Shown: positions 1 to 10,000 of the stretch, piece after piece
Numbering within the stretch: position 1 is the stretch's first letter
Layout of the letters: every line of letters begins with the position of its first letter
From: Rickettsiales bacterium
Lineage (GTDB): Bacteria > Pseudomonadota > Alphaproteobacteria > Rickettsiales > UBA8987
Reading direction: 5' to 3'
DNA length: 64,000 nucleotides
Assembly: GCA_020630095.1 (NCBI GenBank)
Contig: JAHDCD010000008.1
Location: forward strand, 40,937 to 104,936
Made by a program: the position numbers and the translations under genes
The notes under the pieces: model-generated
What the model saw: only the letters and a program-made list of their open reading frames with translations
Told to the model about the DNA's origin: nothing
The model's database searches: none

Positions 1-613
1 TACCTTTAGGGAATTCAATATAAACTCTTCTACCATCATCAAATATTTTATGAGGCTTTAAGTAATCTGGTCCAACATAAGTATACTTATAGTTAAAGTT
101 ACTGTCGGTTAATTTACGCTCAACCTTACGACCAGCTTCTTTTTTAGCTACACCATCGCGAATACCACGTGGTTTAGTTTTAATGGCATTATTTTCCCAT
201 GTTCTAGTATCATTAAAGCCGTCATCAGGGTAGTAAAAGCGCATTACGTAAATCTGCGCATCTCTATCTTCCTTTTTTGAAGTAAGCTCAAACAGATACG
301 AACGCTTATTAGTAAGTACAGTCATGTTAGTTATCATGCCGTCTTGGTTGGCCTTAACAAAAATTCTATTATTCTGTGGTGTAATTTTAAATGGAATTTG
401 ATCACCTACTGAAATAGTTTTAATTTTTTCATCATGTCTAAACTCAATATTAGCCTGATACCCGAAGAATGTTGCAACCTTATAAACCTCATTTTCACTA
501 TATACCATTGTTCTAACACGAGAATCAGTTGTAAGCGGGCGCGAAACAGTGCTGTAAGCTGAAGCGCCAACAGGGAGAAGTAATAAAGTTATGAATAAAA
601 TTCTTAAGATCAA
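1..613 (-). CDS. virB9: Type IV secretion protein VirB9 (3' end outside window)
   Basis: VirB9/TrbG/CagX family: with VirB7 and VirB10 it forms the outer-membrane core of a type IV secretion channel. About 204 N-terminal residues are present; the gene continues past the left edge. Residues 1-19 are a hydrophobic signal peptide ending near VGASA. The block VYKVATFFGYQANIEF is typical of the VirB9 N-terminal beta domain, and YTYVGPDYLKP followed by DDGRRVYIEFP is the start of the C-terminal CagX domain that contacts VirB10. The only standard start is TTG at 613: a TAG lies two codons upstream and the first ATG would delete the signal peptide. An AGG sits only 2 nt before the TTG, so the start is uncertain. 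It is on the opposite strand from virB10-virB11, unlike the usual virB8-virB9-virB10-virB11 order. Confidence 0.82.
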   Translation of the reverse strand, partial: MILRILFITLLLLPVGASAYSTVSRPLTTDSRVRTMVYSENEVYKVATFFGYQANIEFRHDEKIKTISVGDQIPFKITPQNNRIFVKANQDGMITNMTVLTNKRSYLFELTSKKEDRDAQIYVMRFYYPDDGFNDTRTWENNAIKTKPRGIRDGVAKKEAGRKVERKLTDSNFNYKYTYVGPDYLKPHKIFDDGRRVYIEFPKG

Positions 614-740
614 AACCTACATGAGTTAAGTATACCAAATCTCAAACTATTATGAGCATTTATATATGCAACATATTTGTTTGCTAAAAATCCATGCCAT
701 TGTATAAAACTACCATGATTAAAAAGGATGCCACGGAGCG

Positions 741-775
741 AAGGCTCGGAAAAGTGGGTACCGGTTTTCCTGAGC
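741..775. repeat. Alphaproteobacterial REP-like palindrome
   Basis: Arms GGAAAA (748-753) and TTTTCC (765-770) flank a GGTACC centre (757-762). This AAAGTGGG...CCGGTTTT pattern resembles extragenic palindromes common in Rhizobiales and other Alphaproteobacteria (recognition from memory). It lies between the divergent virB9 and reductase genes. A 25-codon reading frame (715-792, plus) spans it, but I regard that as chance. Confidence 0.5.
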
Positions 776-831
776 TGTACGACATTGAATAAAACAGGGC
801 TGTGATTACTGCTAGAATAAAATTAGAAAAT

Positions 832-1845
832 ATGAGCAATAAAATAGAAAAAGATATTTGTATAATCGGTGCTGGCCCAGTGGGTTTATTTGCTATTTTT
901 GAATGTGGCATGATGAAAATGGATACTGTTGTAGTAGACGCGCTAGACTTTGTGGGTGGCCAATGCACGGCACTTTATCCGGAGAAGCCTATATATGATA
1001 TTGCAGGTTTCCCATCGGTTGATGCTGGCGATTTAATCACAAACTTAGAAAAACAAGCTGAACCTTTTAAGCCAGAATATGTACTAGGCGAACAAGTATG
1101 CAAAGTACAAGGCGAAGCGGGTAATTGGCAGTTAGAAACAAATAAAGGTACAAAAATTGAATGTAAGGCAATAATTATTGCTGCGGGCTGTGGCGCATTT
1201 GGCCCTAATCGCCCGCCTTTAGAAAACGTTGAGAGTTACGAAGCAAATGGCGGTGTAAACTACATGGTTCGCAAACGCGCAGACTTTGCCGACAAAGACG
1301 TTGTAATAGCCGGCGGTGGCGATTCCGCTTTAGACTGGGCTATCTCACTTTCAGAAGTGGCAAAAAGCGTTAGCTTAGTTCATCGCCGCCCTAAATTCCG
1401 CGCCGCGCCAGACTCAGTAGAAAAAATGCATAAGCTGGTAGAGCAGGGCAAAATTGACCTTGTTGTGCCATATCAGTTACATTCACTACAAGGTGAAAAT
1501 GGCAATCTAGAAGCGGTTAATGTTGCCACATTAGATGACGAAGTTAAGGCACTAAAGGCTGATAATTTATTGGCTTTCTTCGGCCTTTCAATGGAACTTG
1601 GCCCAATAGCAGACTGGGGCTTAAACCTCCACATGAAGCATATCGAAACTACGCAATCTAACGCGCAAACAAGCACTGAAGGCATTTATGCAATTGGCGA
1701 CATTGCCACTTACGAAGGTAAATTAAAGCTAATCGTATGTGGATTCTCTGAAGCAGCAATGGCCGCCCATAGCGCTTACAAGCACGTTTTCCCAGATACT
1801 GAATATCATTTCGAATATTCTACATCTAAAGGCGTAGCAGCTTAA
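832..1845 (+). CDS. Ferredoxin--NADP reductase, thioredoxin-reductase-like type
   Basis: FAD-dependent pyridine nucleotide oxidoreductase of the TrxR-like ferredoxin/flavodoxin-NADP reductase class, moving electrons between NADPH and ferredoxin in the cytoplasm. The FAD-binding motif GAGPVG is at residues 13-18, a second dinucleotide motif GGGDSALDWA is mid-protein, and the C-terminal FAD motif GDIATYEGK is present. The active-site CxxC of true thioredoxin reductases is absent, which favours the FNR subgroup. Length 337 aa fits (about 330-350). I chose the ATG at 832 because MSNKIEKDICIIGAGP matches the usual short N-terminus; a GTG at 802 with an upstream AGGG is an alternative adding 10 residues. 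It stands alone between two T4SS blocks with no functional link to them. Confidence 0.85.
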   Translation: MSNKIEKDICIIGAGPVGLFAIFECGMMKMDTVVVDALDFVGGQCTALYPEKPIYDIAGFPSVDAGDLITNLEKQAEPFKPEYVLGEQVCKVQGEAGNWQLETNKGTKIECKAIIIAAGCGAFGPNRPPLENVESYEANGGVNYMVRKRADFADKDVVIAGGGDSALDWAISLSEVAKSVSLVHRRPKFRAAPDSVEKMHKLVEQGKIDLVVPYQLHSLQGENGNLEAVNVATLDDEVKALKADNLLAFFGLSMELGPIADWGLNLHMKHIETTQSNAQTSTEGIYAIGDIATYEGKLKLIVCGFSEAAMAAHSAYKHVFPDTEYHFEYSTSKGVAA

Positions 1846-2228
1846 TAAAAAGGCATTTTCCAGAATATAGAAAAAACAAAAATCCCGTTTTCTTCTAAAA
1901 AATAATATTCTAGCGAGATTACCTTTAAAAAACCTTATATTTCAATGGCACTTAGGATAAGTCCTAGAAAGAAACATTAAAAAACTGCCAAAAAACACGC
2001 ATTTTTTGCTAAAAAATGACGATTTTTTTAATATAGTAAATTAGAAAAGACTATAAATCCTCATCCTCCTCTTCCTGATTCACAATGTGATATTAATATT
2101 AACAGGAGAAATATCTTCTGGAAGGTTCTAACTTGCTCTAGCTACCAACTACAAATTTTCTTAATTTTGTTAACTTTATCTTAACCTATAGCATGTAGCT
2201 TTGCATCTGTAGTAAACCATATTGAACG
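1846..2228. other. Intergenic region upstream of virB10
   Basis: 383 nt, very AT-rich, with no convincing gene. It holds a short element with inverted ends (2032-2055) also seen downstream of virB11, and an 18-nt sequence (1927-1944) identical to one right after the 1009-codon gene at 61659-61676. No clear -35/-10 pair or Shine-Dalgarno for virB10 could be picked. Confidence 0.6.
2032..2055 (-). repeat. Short (interior-less) copy of the TATAGT-ended repeat
   Basis: On the minus strand this reads TATAGTCTTTTCTAA joined directly to TTTACTATA. The same two ends occur at 4546-4560 and about 4640-4650 but separated there by roughly 80 nt. TATAGT and ACTATA are inverted, so this is a deletion derivative or an unoccupied version of the longer element. 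Confidence 0.55.
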
Positions 2229-3536
2229 ATGGCAGATAAAAAAAACATAACAAAAGAACTTCATGCTGATTCTTACGATGAAAAGAATGAGGTTAATAAC
2301 GAATTAAATGATCAGAAAAAAGCGCCCGTAGAAGACGAGTCTAATTACAATGATTCAAGGGAAAAGCGTATGGATAGAGACAATGAGGAAGAGCTAGATT
2401 CTGGCGCTCCTGAAGTTGTACAATCTGGTAAAAAGAGTAAGGCTCTAATAATAATTATTGTATTAGTAGCGGCTTACTTCTTGTTTAATATTATCACTTC
2501 TTCAAATAAAAGTACGCGTATTGAAGAGGCTAAAAAAGAAAGAGAGGAAACTATCTTCTCAGAAAATAAAAAGGTGGAAGCTATTGTAGCTGAAGTTCCT
2601 ATAGAGGAAGAAGAGGAGTTTATCATTCCTCCTAAGCCACCAGAAGAAATTGCAATTAGTCCACCAAGCTCATTAATTTTGGATCCTATTCCAACATATG
2701 ACGAGCCTATCGAAACAACTAACAACGAATCATCAACATCTTTAGGTGAAAGAGTAAGATCTAACATGGTTCTATTTTCAGGCGGAGGCAGTAGTGGCGG
2801 TTTAGGTGGCTTATTTGGAGAAGGTGGCGCAGATGAAGCTTTACCAAACGTATTCTTAAGTACAACATCTTCAGCAAATGTAACAGTTACTAGAACTTAC
2901 AAGTTAACGAACACTATCTTGCAAGGTAAAATGATTGATGCGGTGCTAGAAACCGCAATTAATACAGAATTAAACGGCTTACTTAGAGCTGTAGTTTCTC
3001 GTGATGTATATTCAGAGAAAGGTAGAAATATCCTTATCCCACGCGGTTCAAGGTTAATCGGTTCATACAGTACAGAAATTTCAAGCGGTCAAGCGCGTGT
3101 AAATATGGTGTGGACTCGCTTAATCCGTCCAGATGGGTTAGATGCCGCAATAGGTTCTCCTGCAACAGATACAATGGGTAGATCTGGCGTATTAGGTGGC
3201 GTAGATAGAAAATACTTGCCAACGATTGCTAATGCTTTCTTATCAACTACACTAACAGTTGGTTTAGCGGCGGCGGTTGAAGCGGCAACTGATGGTATTG
3301 GTATTCAGCAAACTGAAAACACTTCAGGTAGTATTAATACAGCTGGTGACATTACCGACATTGCAGCGCTTAGCGGTATTAATAGCTTCTCAGAAATTTT
3401 AAGAAGCATTATTACGCAGAACTTAAGCGTTACACCAACTATTAACGTTGAACAGGGGACCAGATTAAAAGTTTTTATCAATAAAGATGTAATCTTCCCT
3501 GATAGTGTAATTAACTCAGTTAGTTACGTTAATTAA
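2229..3536 (+). CDS. virB10: Type IV secretion protein VirB10
   Basis: VirB10/TrbI family: spans both membranes and transmits energy from the inner-membrane ATPases to the outer-membrane pore. 435 aa. Residues 1-70 are a highly charged cytoplasmic tail, 72-89 a single transmembrane helix, and about 125-160 a Glu/Pro-rich periplasmic linker (IIPPKPPEE). A Gly-rich stretch follows (GGGSSGGLGGLFGEGG, about residue 190). The C-terminal TrbI domain, from about residue 225, contains the typical LQGKMIDAVLETAINTEL and ILIPRGSRLIGSY strands. The ATG start has no obvious Shine-Dalgarno. virB11 follows after 6 nt, so the two are co-transcribed. Virulence or conjugation cannot be told apart from this window; Rickettsiales vir systems act in host interaction. 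Confidence 0.92.
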   Translation: MADKKNITKELHADSYDEKNEVNNELNDQKKAPVEDESNYNDSREKRMDRDNEEELDSGAPEVVQSGKKSKALIIIIVLVAAYFLFNIITSSNKSTRIEEAKKEREETIFSENKKVEAIVAEVPIEEEEEFIIPPKPPEEIAISPPSSLILDPIPTYDEPIETTNNESSTSLGERVRSNMVLFSGGGSSGGLGGLFGEGGADEALPNVFLSTTSSANVTVTRTYKLTNTILQGKMIDAVLETAINTELNGLLRAVVSRDVYSEKGRNILIPRGSRLIGSYSTEISSGQARVNMVWTRLIRPDGLDAAIGSPATDTMGRSGVLGGVDRKYLPTIANAFLSTTLTVGLAAAVEAATDGIGIQQTENTSGSINTAGDITDIAALSGINSFSEILRSIITQNLSVTPTINVEQGTRLKVFINKDVIFPDSVINSVSYVN

Positions 3537-3542
3537 TATAAA

Positions 3543-4544
3543 ATGAACTTACCTGCTCTTAATACATATCTCGGACCAATTATGGAGTTAATCCATATGG
3601 AGAACGTAAACGAGGTTTCTATAAATGAACCTGGTGGCGCATGGATTGAGCGTAGAGGTGAAAGGCATTATTTTGAGCGCCCAGAACTAGATTTAAATCA
3701 TTTAAAGTCATTGGCTCGTCTGATAGCACAAAGTACAAACCAAGAAATTTCAGAAGAAAAGCCATTACTTTCGGCAACTCTTCCAGGTGGTTATCGTGTG
3801 CAGGTAATTTTCCCACCGGCATGTGAAGATGACAAGGTTATCATGTCTATTCGTAAGTATGACGTACTAGACCTTTCAATGGATGAGTATGAAAAACTTG
3901 GAGCCTTCGAAGATACCGCAACTGAAGCAATTAAAGATGAATCCGTAGATGTTCTACGTGAATATTTAGATAAAAAACAAATTAAGAAGTTCATCACCGA
4001 GGCCGTTGCCTTCAAGAAAAACATTATTGTATCAGGTGGTACATCAACAGGTAAAACAACGTTTACCAATGCTGTACTTACTACAATTGACCATTCTGAA
4101 CGTTTAATAACTGTAGAGGATGCTCGTGAGATCCGTTTAAAACAGCCCAACAAGGTACATTTACTTGTATCTAAAGGTGGTCAGGGTGTAGCAAAAATTA
4201 CCGCGCAGGACCAAATTGAGGCATGTTTACGTATGGCTCCGGATAGAATAATCGTAGGTGAGCTTCGTGGTATTGAGGCATTCTCATACGTACGTGCAAT
4301 TAACACTGGTCACCCAGGTTCTATTGCAACAGTTCATGCAGATTCACCAATGTTAGCATTCGAGCAGATAGCTCTAATGCTTCTTCAGGCAAATATCGGT
4401 TTAGGGCGTAATGAAATCATGATGTATATCAAGAACGTAATTGATATTGTTGTGCAATTAAAGAAAGGTAAGGGCGGTCGTCGTTATGTTTCTGAAATCC
4501 TATTTAATGATAAAAAAGACGCCTCTATGGGGATCGGTCTTTAA
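3543..4544 (+). CDS. virB11: Type IV secretion ATPase VirB11
   Basis: Hexameric traffic ATPase of the VirB11/GspE superfamily that powers pilus assembly and substrate transfer at the cytoplasmic face of the T4SS. 333 aa, typical length. N-terminal domain to about residue 150; Walker A GGTSTGKT near residues 165-172; Asp box VEDAREI at 191-197; Walker B DRIIVGE at 234-240; His box GHPGSIATVHA at 256-266. All catalytic motifs are intact. It is the second gene of virB10-virB11; no virD4 follows, and downstream lies a dispersed repeat. Confidence 0.95.
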   Translation: MNLPALNTYLGPIMELIHMENVNEVSINEPGGAWIERRGERHYFERPELDLNHLKSLARLIAQSTNQEISEEKPLLSATLPGGYRVQVIFPPACEDDKVIMSIRKYDVLDLSMDEYEKLGAFEDTATEAIKDESVDVLREYLDKKQIKKFITEAVAFKKNIIVSGGTSTGKTTFTNAVLTTIDHSERLITVEDAREIRLKQPNKVHLLVSKGGQGVAKITAQDQIEACLRMAPDRIIVGELRGIEAFSYVRAINTGHPGSIATVHADSPMLAFEQIALMLLQANIGLGRNEIMMYIKNVIDIVVQLKKGKGGRRYVSEILFNDKKDASMGIGL

Positions 4545-4652
4545 TTATAGTCTTTTCTAAATTACCTCGTATTCACGATGTAATTTAGATACACTCGCTA
4601 CGCGGTGCAACAAAAGCTAAAGCTTTTGTTGATAGCAAATTTACTATATAAA
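4545..4652 (+). repeat. TATAGT-ended dispersed repeat with hairpin
   Basis: Begins right at the virB11 stop. Positions 4545-4611 match the reverse complement of 48440-48506 at about 59 of 67 positions by eye. It contains the core CTCGCTACGCGGTGC (4595-4609) and a perfect hairpin CAACAAAAGCT (4608-4618) / AGCTTTTGTTG (4621-4631), and ends near TTTACTATATA. Its two ends reappear fused at 2032-2055. It is MITE-like: small, with inverted ends and no coding capacity. Confidence 0.65.
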
Positions 4653-4667
4653 TCTATAAACTCAGGT

Positions 4668-4700
4668 ATAAAAAAAGCCCCGCTATAAAGCGAGGCTTCT
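4668..4700 (-). terminator. Rho-independent terminator of the DUF481 gene
   Basis: Stem 4675-4684 / 4689-4698 (AAGCC-C-CGCT with AGCG-A-GGCTT, one mismatch), loop ATAA, followed on the minus strand by seven T. It lies 25 nt past the stop of the minus-strand gene at 4725. Confidence 0.85.
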
Positions 4701-4724
4701 TAAATTAAGTTTTAAATCCTAAAA

Positions 4725-5480
4725 TTAGAATTCATAACCAATAGTAAAGATATAGTAGTTATCTAATCTTTCTTTACCAGCAGATGGAGTATTATCAAAG
4801 CTGAATCTGTGTTCAACTGAACCAGTTAAAGACTTAGCAACTGGGAATTTTAAACCAGTAGCGCCAGTAGCAATGAAATCTTCAGCATCCTTTAATGAAG
4901 TTAAAAGTTCATGGTTATGGAAGAAAGAAACAACATCGTTAAATAATTTTCTTTCGTAGTTTAAGAACCATCTACCAGAAACGTTCTCAGTATCAGAGAA
5001 GTCACCAGTATTAGAGAAATCTTCAATTAAGTATACAGCACCAACTTCAATGTTAAGTTTTTGCTTTTCATCTTCTAAAACTTTGTAACCCACAAATGGA
5101 CCAACAGTATAACGAAGCTTTAAGTTAGCAATTTCGTCTGAGAAGTAAGATGCACCAACGCCGTAGAATAAATCTTCAGATAGTATGCGCTTGTATTTAG
5201 CGTCAACACCATGATTCTTTACAGTTCTTGTGCCACTAGTTTCAGTTTCAAAAGTATAAGCTCTACCTTCGATAATACCAAAATCACCGTAGTCAGCTGT
5301 ACCTTTAGCTTCTAAGAAGTAATCAGTTTGTCTAGAGTTACCATCAGCAACGTTTAAACCTGCTTTAATAGAGCCAGTATAAGTAGTGTGATCAGCTTCA
5401 TCAGCAGACGCACCAGATAAGGCAACAGTAACAGCAGATAAAGTTAATAGAGATGCAATTGCAATTTTTAATTTAATCAT
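4725..5480 (-). CDS. DUF481 family outer-membrane protein
   Basis: 251 aa with a signal peptide (MIKLKIAIASLL..., cleavage near SGASA at about residue 25). The rest is alternating beta strands ending in Phe (FTIGYEF), the outer-membrane barrel signature read by BamA. Blocks such as FLNYERKLFNDVVSFFHNHE and the SVEHRFSFDNTP strand resemble DUF481 (YdiY-like, salt-induced outer membrane protein) family members. Function is unknown for the family; here probably a small porin-like or structural barrel. Single gene with its own terminator; convergent with virB11. Confidence 0.7.
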   Translation of the reverse strand: MIKLKIAIASLLTLSAVTVALSGASADEADHTTYTGSIKAGLNVADGNSRQTDYFLEAKGTADYGDFGIIEGRAYTFETETSGTRTVKNHGVDAKYKRILSEDLFYGVGASYFSDEIANLKLRYTVGPFVGYKVLEDEKQKLNIEVGAVYLIEDFSNTGDFSDTENVSGRWFLNYERKLFNDVVSFFHNHELLTSLKDAEDFIATGATGLKFPVAKSLTGSVEHRFSFDNTPSAGKERLDNYYIFTIGYEF

Positions 5481-5589
5481 TTTGAATAAAGAGTTATTAG
5501 ACTAGACTCACTAAGGCTTTCAAAACAAATTGCAACAATAATTAATTAACAGCGTTAATATTTTACTCAAATGTAGTTAAATAGTAACA

Positions 5590-6969
5590 TTAACTACTAG
5601 ATTTTAGAAAATCTTCAAAGCTAGGTGCTTTAATGCTAGATGTAGGCTGAACAGATGGAACATTCGGTGTAATATTTATTTGAGTGGCGGGAGCAGGGCT
5701 ACTAGATATGTTTGGAATTTTAATCTCATTTTTAGTGCCAAATCCCCAATGTTCATTTTCTTCTTCTTCAGCAGTTTCAACTTCAATAAGTGTAACTGTA
5801 GGCTTCATACTTATTTGGTTCTTGGGATCAAATCTCCAAGCTGAACGGCTAGGAAGTGCGCCTTCACCAGAGTAAGTAGATATATCCGTTTCATACTGAA
5901 TATCGCCTTGGAATGGAGTTGCGATACCTTTAATGTCAATATCAGCACTGCCATTGAAGCCATTTCTCTTTAAAGCATAAACGCTTCCAATATTATCAAA
6001 TGCTTGATGTTCTGCATAATCAAGAATTTCAAATATTCTTCTAAAATCATTAACTAGAGCAATTTCTTTTGCAGTACTTCCGCTTGGCGTAAGTACTAGT
6101 GGGTCAACACCTAAGCTTAGCATTCTTTCTACTAAAGTATCATAACCAAGTGCTGTGGAGATATGTAATGAGTTTAACCCAGCATTATCAGTCACATTAG
6201 GATTAGCACCATAATGTAAAAGCTTATTAGCCATATCAATTTTACCCTCTTTAAGCGCTAGCATAAATGGCGTATTACCACCAGAATCTCTGCCGTTAAT
6301 ATCTACACCTAGTTTAACTAGAGGGCCAAACGCATTTATATTATTATTTCTAATGGCAACATGAACCATGTTTTCGCCTTTATCATTAGTAATTTTAGGA
6401 TCAGCACCTCTACGTATTAAAAATTTAACCATCTGAGAATGCCCACGAGCCGTAGCCAGCATTAAAAGTGTATTGCCATAAATATCAGTCTGATTAACAT
6501 CCATACCTTTATCTAGTAATGCACGCACACCATCAATTTCACCGCGCGCAGCGGCCACTAGCAAATATCGCTGATAATCTTCACTAAATTGAAATGGTGT
6601 TAAGTGATTATTCTTTTTTCTGTAAGCTCTTTTATGAGTAATAGGTGAAACTCTATGTCCATTACGCTCTATGTAGTTTAAGCGCCTTCTAACGCGCTCA
6701 TTCTCGGTAAAATCTTTTGAAGATACAAACGGCTTAACTTCTTCCACCACTTCCTTTTCAAATTCAAACTCTACAGCTTCATCTTCAGCATCAAAATCAG
6801 CTAAATCAAAATCTTCTAAACCTTCTAGTAAGTTACCACCAGATGAACTTTCTGAATAGTCATCAGAGCCCAAAAGCTCTTCAAGCCCATCAGCCTCTTG
6901 AGCGTTTAAATTAAAAATTAGTAGCAAGTGGATAAAGATTAATCCCGCTATTATATATAGATTTTTCAT
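5590..6969 (-). CDS. Secreted ankyrin-repeat protein
   Basis: 459 aa. Residues 1-24 are a signal peptide (hydrophobic LIFIHLLLIF, then LNAQ). Residues 25-75 are very acidic. From about 130 to 320 there are five to six ankyrin repeats, e.g. YGNTLLMLATARGHSQMVKF and GGNTPFMLALKEGKIDMANK, then a low-complexity Ser/Pro-rich tail. Ankyrin repeats bind proteins. With a Sec signal it should be periplasmic or surface-exposed, and ankyrin proteins are frequent effectors in Rickettsiales, but export to a host is only inference. Start chosen at the ATG at 6969, which has AGG about 8 nt upstream; an in-frame codon 33 nt upstream would bury the signal peptide. It lies just downstream of dnaE on the same strand. 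Confidence 0.8.
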   Translation of the reverse strand: MKNLYIIAGLIFIHLLLIFNLNAQEADGLEELLGSDDYSESSSGGNLLEGLEDFDLADFDAEDEAVEFEFEKEVVEEVKPFVSSKDFTENERVRRRLNYIERNGHRVSPITHKRAYRKKNNHLTPFQFSEDYQRYLLVAAARGEIDGVRALLDKGMDVNQTDIYGNTLLMLATARGHSQMVKFLIRRGADPKITNDKGENMVHVAIRNNNINAFGPLVKLGVDINGRDSGGNTPFMLALKEGKIDMANKLLHYGANPNVTDNAGLNSLHISTALGYDTLVERMLSLGVDPLVLTPSGSTAKEIALVNDFRRIFEILDYAEHQAFDNIGSVYALKRNGFNGSADIDIKGIATPFQGDIQYETDISTYSGEGALPSRSAWRFDPKNQISMKPTVTLIEVETAEEEENEHWGFGTKNEIKIPNISSSPAPATQINITPNVPSVQPTSSIKAPSFEDFLKSSS

Positions 6970-7027
6970 ACAACTACCTGTTTTTCTTACGACTCCATAC
7001 ATTGGAATCCTTTGTAATTAGCCAATC

Positions 7028-10000
7028 CTAGCTAACTTCAACCTTAGAAACGCAATCAAGCTTTTCTACTTCTTCTATAACATTTGGGTCATACTTTAAC
7101 CGCTTGTTATACTTGAATCTAATCCCTATTTCTTCTTCCAAGTCAAGGAAATAAAACAAATTATCATTCCCTGCAGGAAGCGCAGATAGCTTGCTTTCTA
7201 GGCTATCTAGCGCTCCTTTTGAGTTTAAATGTATAGTAATTTTACGCTTAATATTGGCCTCCTCCGCTTTTAACGGAGAAATCCCATCAACAAAAATTCT
7301 AGTACCACCTTCATCTTTCCGTGCAGTTGCTTGCACTAAAATAGGCTGTTTATTATCCAAATAATCACGACTTGCATCAAGCACTTGCTCATTGAATATT
7401 GATACCTCAACAGTACCAGACCTATCAGAAATATAAATATAACTAAATCGTTTCTTACCCTTAAATCTATGGATAGAGCGCAGTACAACGCCCGCTAAGG
7501 TTATTTTCTGCTCACCATCGCGTAAATTAACTAAGTCTCCCGCATTGGTAATTTTATGCCTCTTTAATATATGCTCAAACTGCTCAAGCGGATGCTCCAT
7601 AAGGAAGAATCCATAAGCCTCAAGCTCGGCATTAACTTTCTGGGCATCATTCCATTCTTTAGCCTCTCTAAGCTTCAAGGGCATTTCAGCTTCAACTGCC
7701 GCTCCACCGCCAAATAGACTATTTTGGTCAGAATTACGCTCCTTCTCTAAGTTATTAGCATAATCGGTAACTAATGGCGCATTCTCAAACATCATTGCGC
7801 GGTTAGGCTCTAACCCTTCAAACGCTCCAACTTTAGCTAGGCTTTCAATTGAACGTTTATTAAGCGATTTCGTAGTAATTCGGGATGCTAAGTTTTGTAA
7901 ACTCGTAAAACTACCATTTGCATCACGTTCACGCACTAGCTCTTCCGAACCACCAACAGAAACGTTCTTTAGCGCACCTAGCGCATAGCGTATTTTACCA
8001 TTCTCTTCTTTAAAGTGAGAAGATGAGCGATTAATATCAGGCGGTAAAATCTCAATACCAGCCCTGCGTGTAGCTTCGGTGAATATAGATAATTTATCCG
8101 AATCACCAATGTCCATATTCATCGAAGCTATAAAGAATTCCACAGGGTAGTGCGCCTTTAAATACGCGGTCTGATACCCAATCATGGCATAAGCTGCTGC
8201 ATGCGATTTATTAAAGCCGTAACCCGCAAATTTCTCAATTAAATCGAAATACTTATCCGCCTCTTCTTTAGATATATCATTTTCAGCGCATCCTTCTTGG
8301 AACATAACGCGCTGTTTTGCCATTTCTTCAACCTTCTTTTTACCCATGGCGCGTCTAAGTAAATCTGCTTTACCAAGGCTGTAGCCTGCAAGAATTTTGG
8401 CAATTTCCATTACCTGTTCTTGGTAAATAATTACCCCATAAGTTTCTTCCAAACATGGCTTTAATTTCGGGTGCTTATAGTCAGGCTTTTGCGTTCCATG
8501 CTTACATTCATTATACGTTGGAATATTCTCCATCGGCCCTGGGCGATATAACGAAATTAATGCAATAATATCCTCGATACAGTCAGGTCGCATCTTACGC
8601 ATCGCATCGCGCATACCACTAGATTCCATTTGGAACACACCAGTAGATTCACCCTTCGCCAACATTTCAAACGAAGCTTTGTCATCAATCGGGATATTAT
8701 TAATATCTATGTTGTTGCCTTTCGCGTTAGCAAGCTTTACCGCCTTTTGAATAGTGGTAAGAGTTTTTAAACCTAAGAAGTCAAATTTAACCAGCCCAGC
8801 AAGTTCACAATAAACCATGCTATACTGCGTAACGGGCATTTCAGATTTGCCATCCGAATATAATGGCACAATCTCATCTAAATCTTTCGAGCCAATTACC
8901 ACGCCCGCCGCATGGGTAGATGCATGCCTATGCATTCCTTCCAATTTCAAACCAATATCAATCAGCTTTGCAACAGAACTATCCATCTTAGCTTCCTTCT
9001 GAAACTCAGGATCCATATCATACGCTTTTTGTAGCGTAACAGGGTCAATCGGGTTGAATGGAATTAGCTTTGATATCCTATCAACTTGCCCATAAGGCAT
9101 CTGCAATACGCGCCCAACATCACGAATAACCGCACGCGCTTGTAACTTACCAAACGTTATAATCTGCGCCACTTGGCTTTTACCATAACGGTCTTGCACA
9201 TATAAAATTACTTCATCACGTCGTTCTTGGCAGAAATCGATATCAAAATCCGGCATAGATACACGCTCAGGATTCAAGAAACGCTCAAATAGTAAGCCAT
9301 AACGTATAGGGTCAAGGTCGGTAATCTGTAGCGCCCATGCCACAACTGAACCCGCACCAGAACCACGCCCTGGGCCTACAGGAATATCTTGCTCCTTCGC
9401 CCAACGTATAAAGTCCGATACAATCAAGAAGTAACCAGGGAACTCCATGCGGTTAATAATTCCTAACTCATAATCTAATCGTTCAAAATAATGTTTAAAT
9501 TCTTCAGTTATCTCACTGATATTTAACCTTTCTTTTAACCCTTGTTCGGCAACGGCACGTAATTCATCTTCTTCCGTTCGTCCTTCTTCACATGGAAAGC
9601 TAGGTAACATTGGTGCAACAATTTTAGGATAATAAGTACAGCTTTTAGCAATATTAACTGTGTTTTCTATCGCGCTTGGAATATCAGCAAATAGCTTTTC
9701 CATCGCCTCCATAGACTTAAAATATTGCTGTTTCGATATAGTAGGGCGGTCATCCTCCGTCAAATAGCGCCCCTCAGCTATACAAAGTAAAGCCTCCTCT
9801 GCCTCATGATTCTCTTCCTTCCAAAAGTAATTATCGTTCGTTGCAACAAGCGGAATTTGCTTTTCTTCAGCAAGCTCTAATATTTTCTTTTCAAACTGAT
9901 CACCGCCTGTGCGCATAATTTTTATAAAGAAATTATCATCATAAACGGCTTTTAAATCTTCATGATACGCAAGACTTGTTTGCGCGCCAGCAAGGCAGAA

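Noticed and set aside
715..792. 25-codon plus-strand frame spanning the REP-like palindrome
   Set aside because: No ribosome binding site and most of it is the palindrome itself.
684..968. Minus-strand 94-codon frame over the REP-like palindrome
   Set aside because: Overlaps the 5' end of the reductase gene; its odd Ser/Pro stretch comes from the palindrome.
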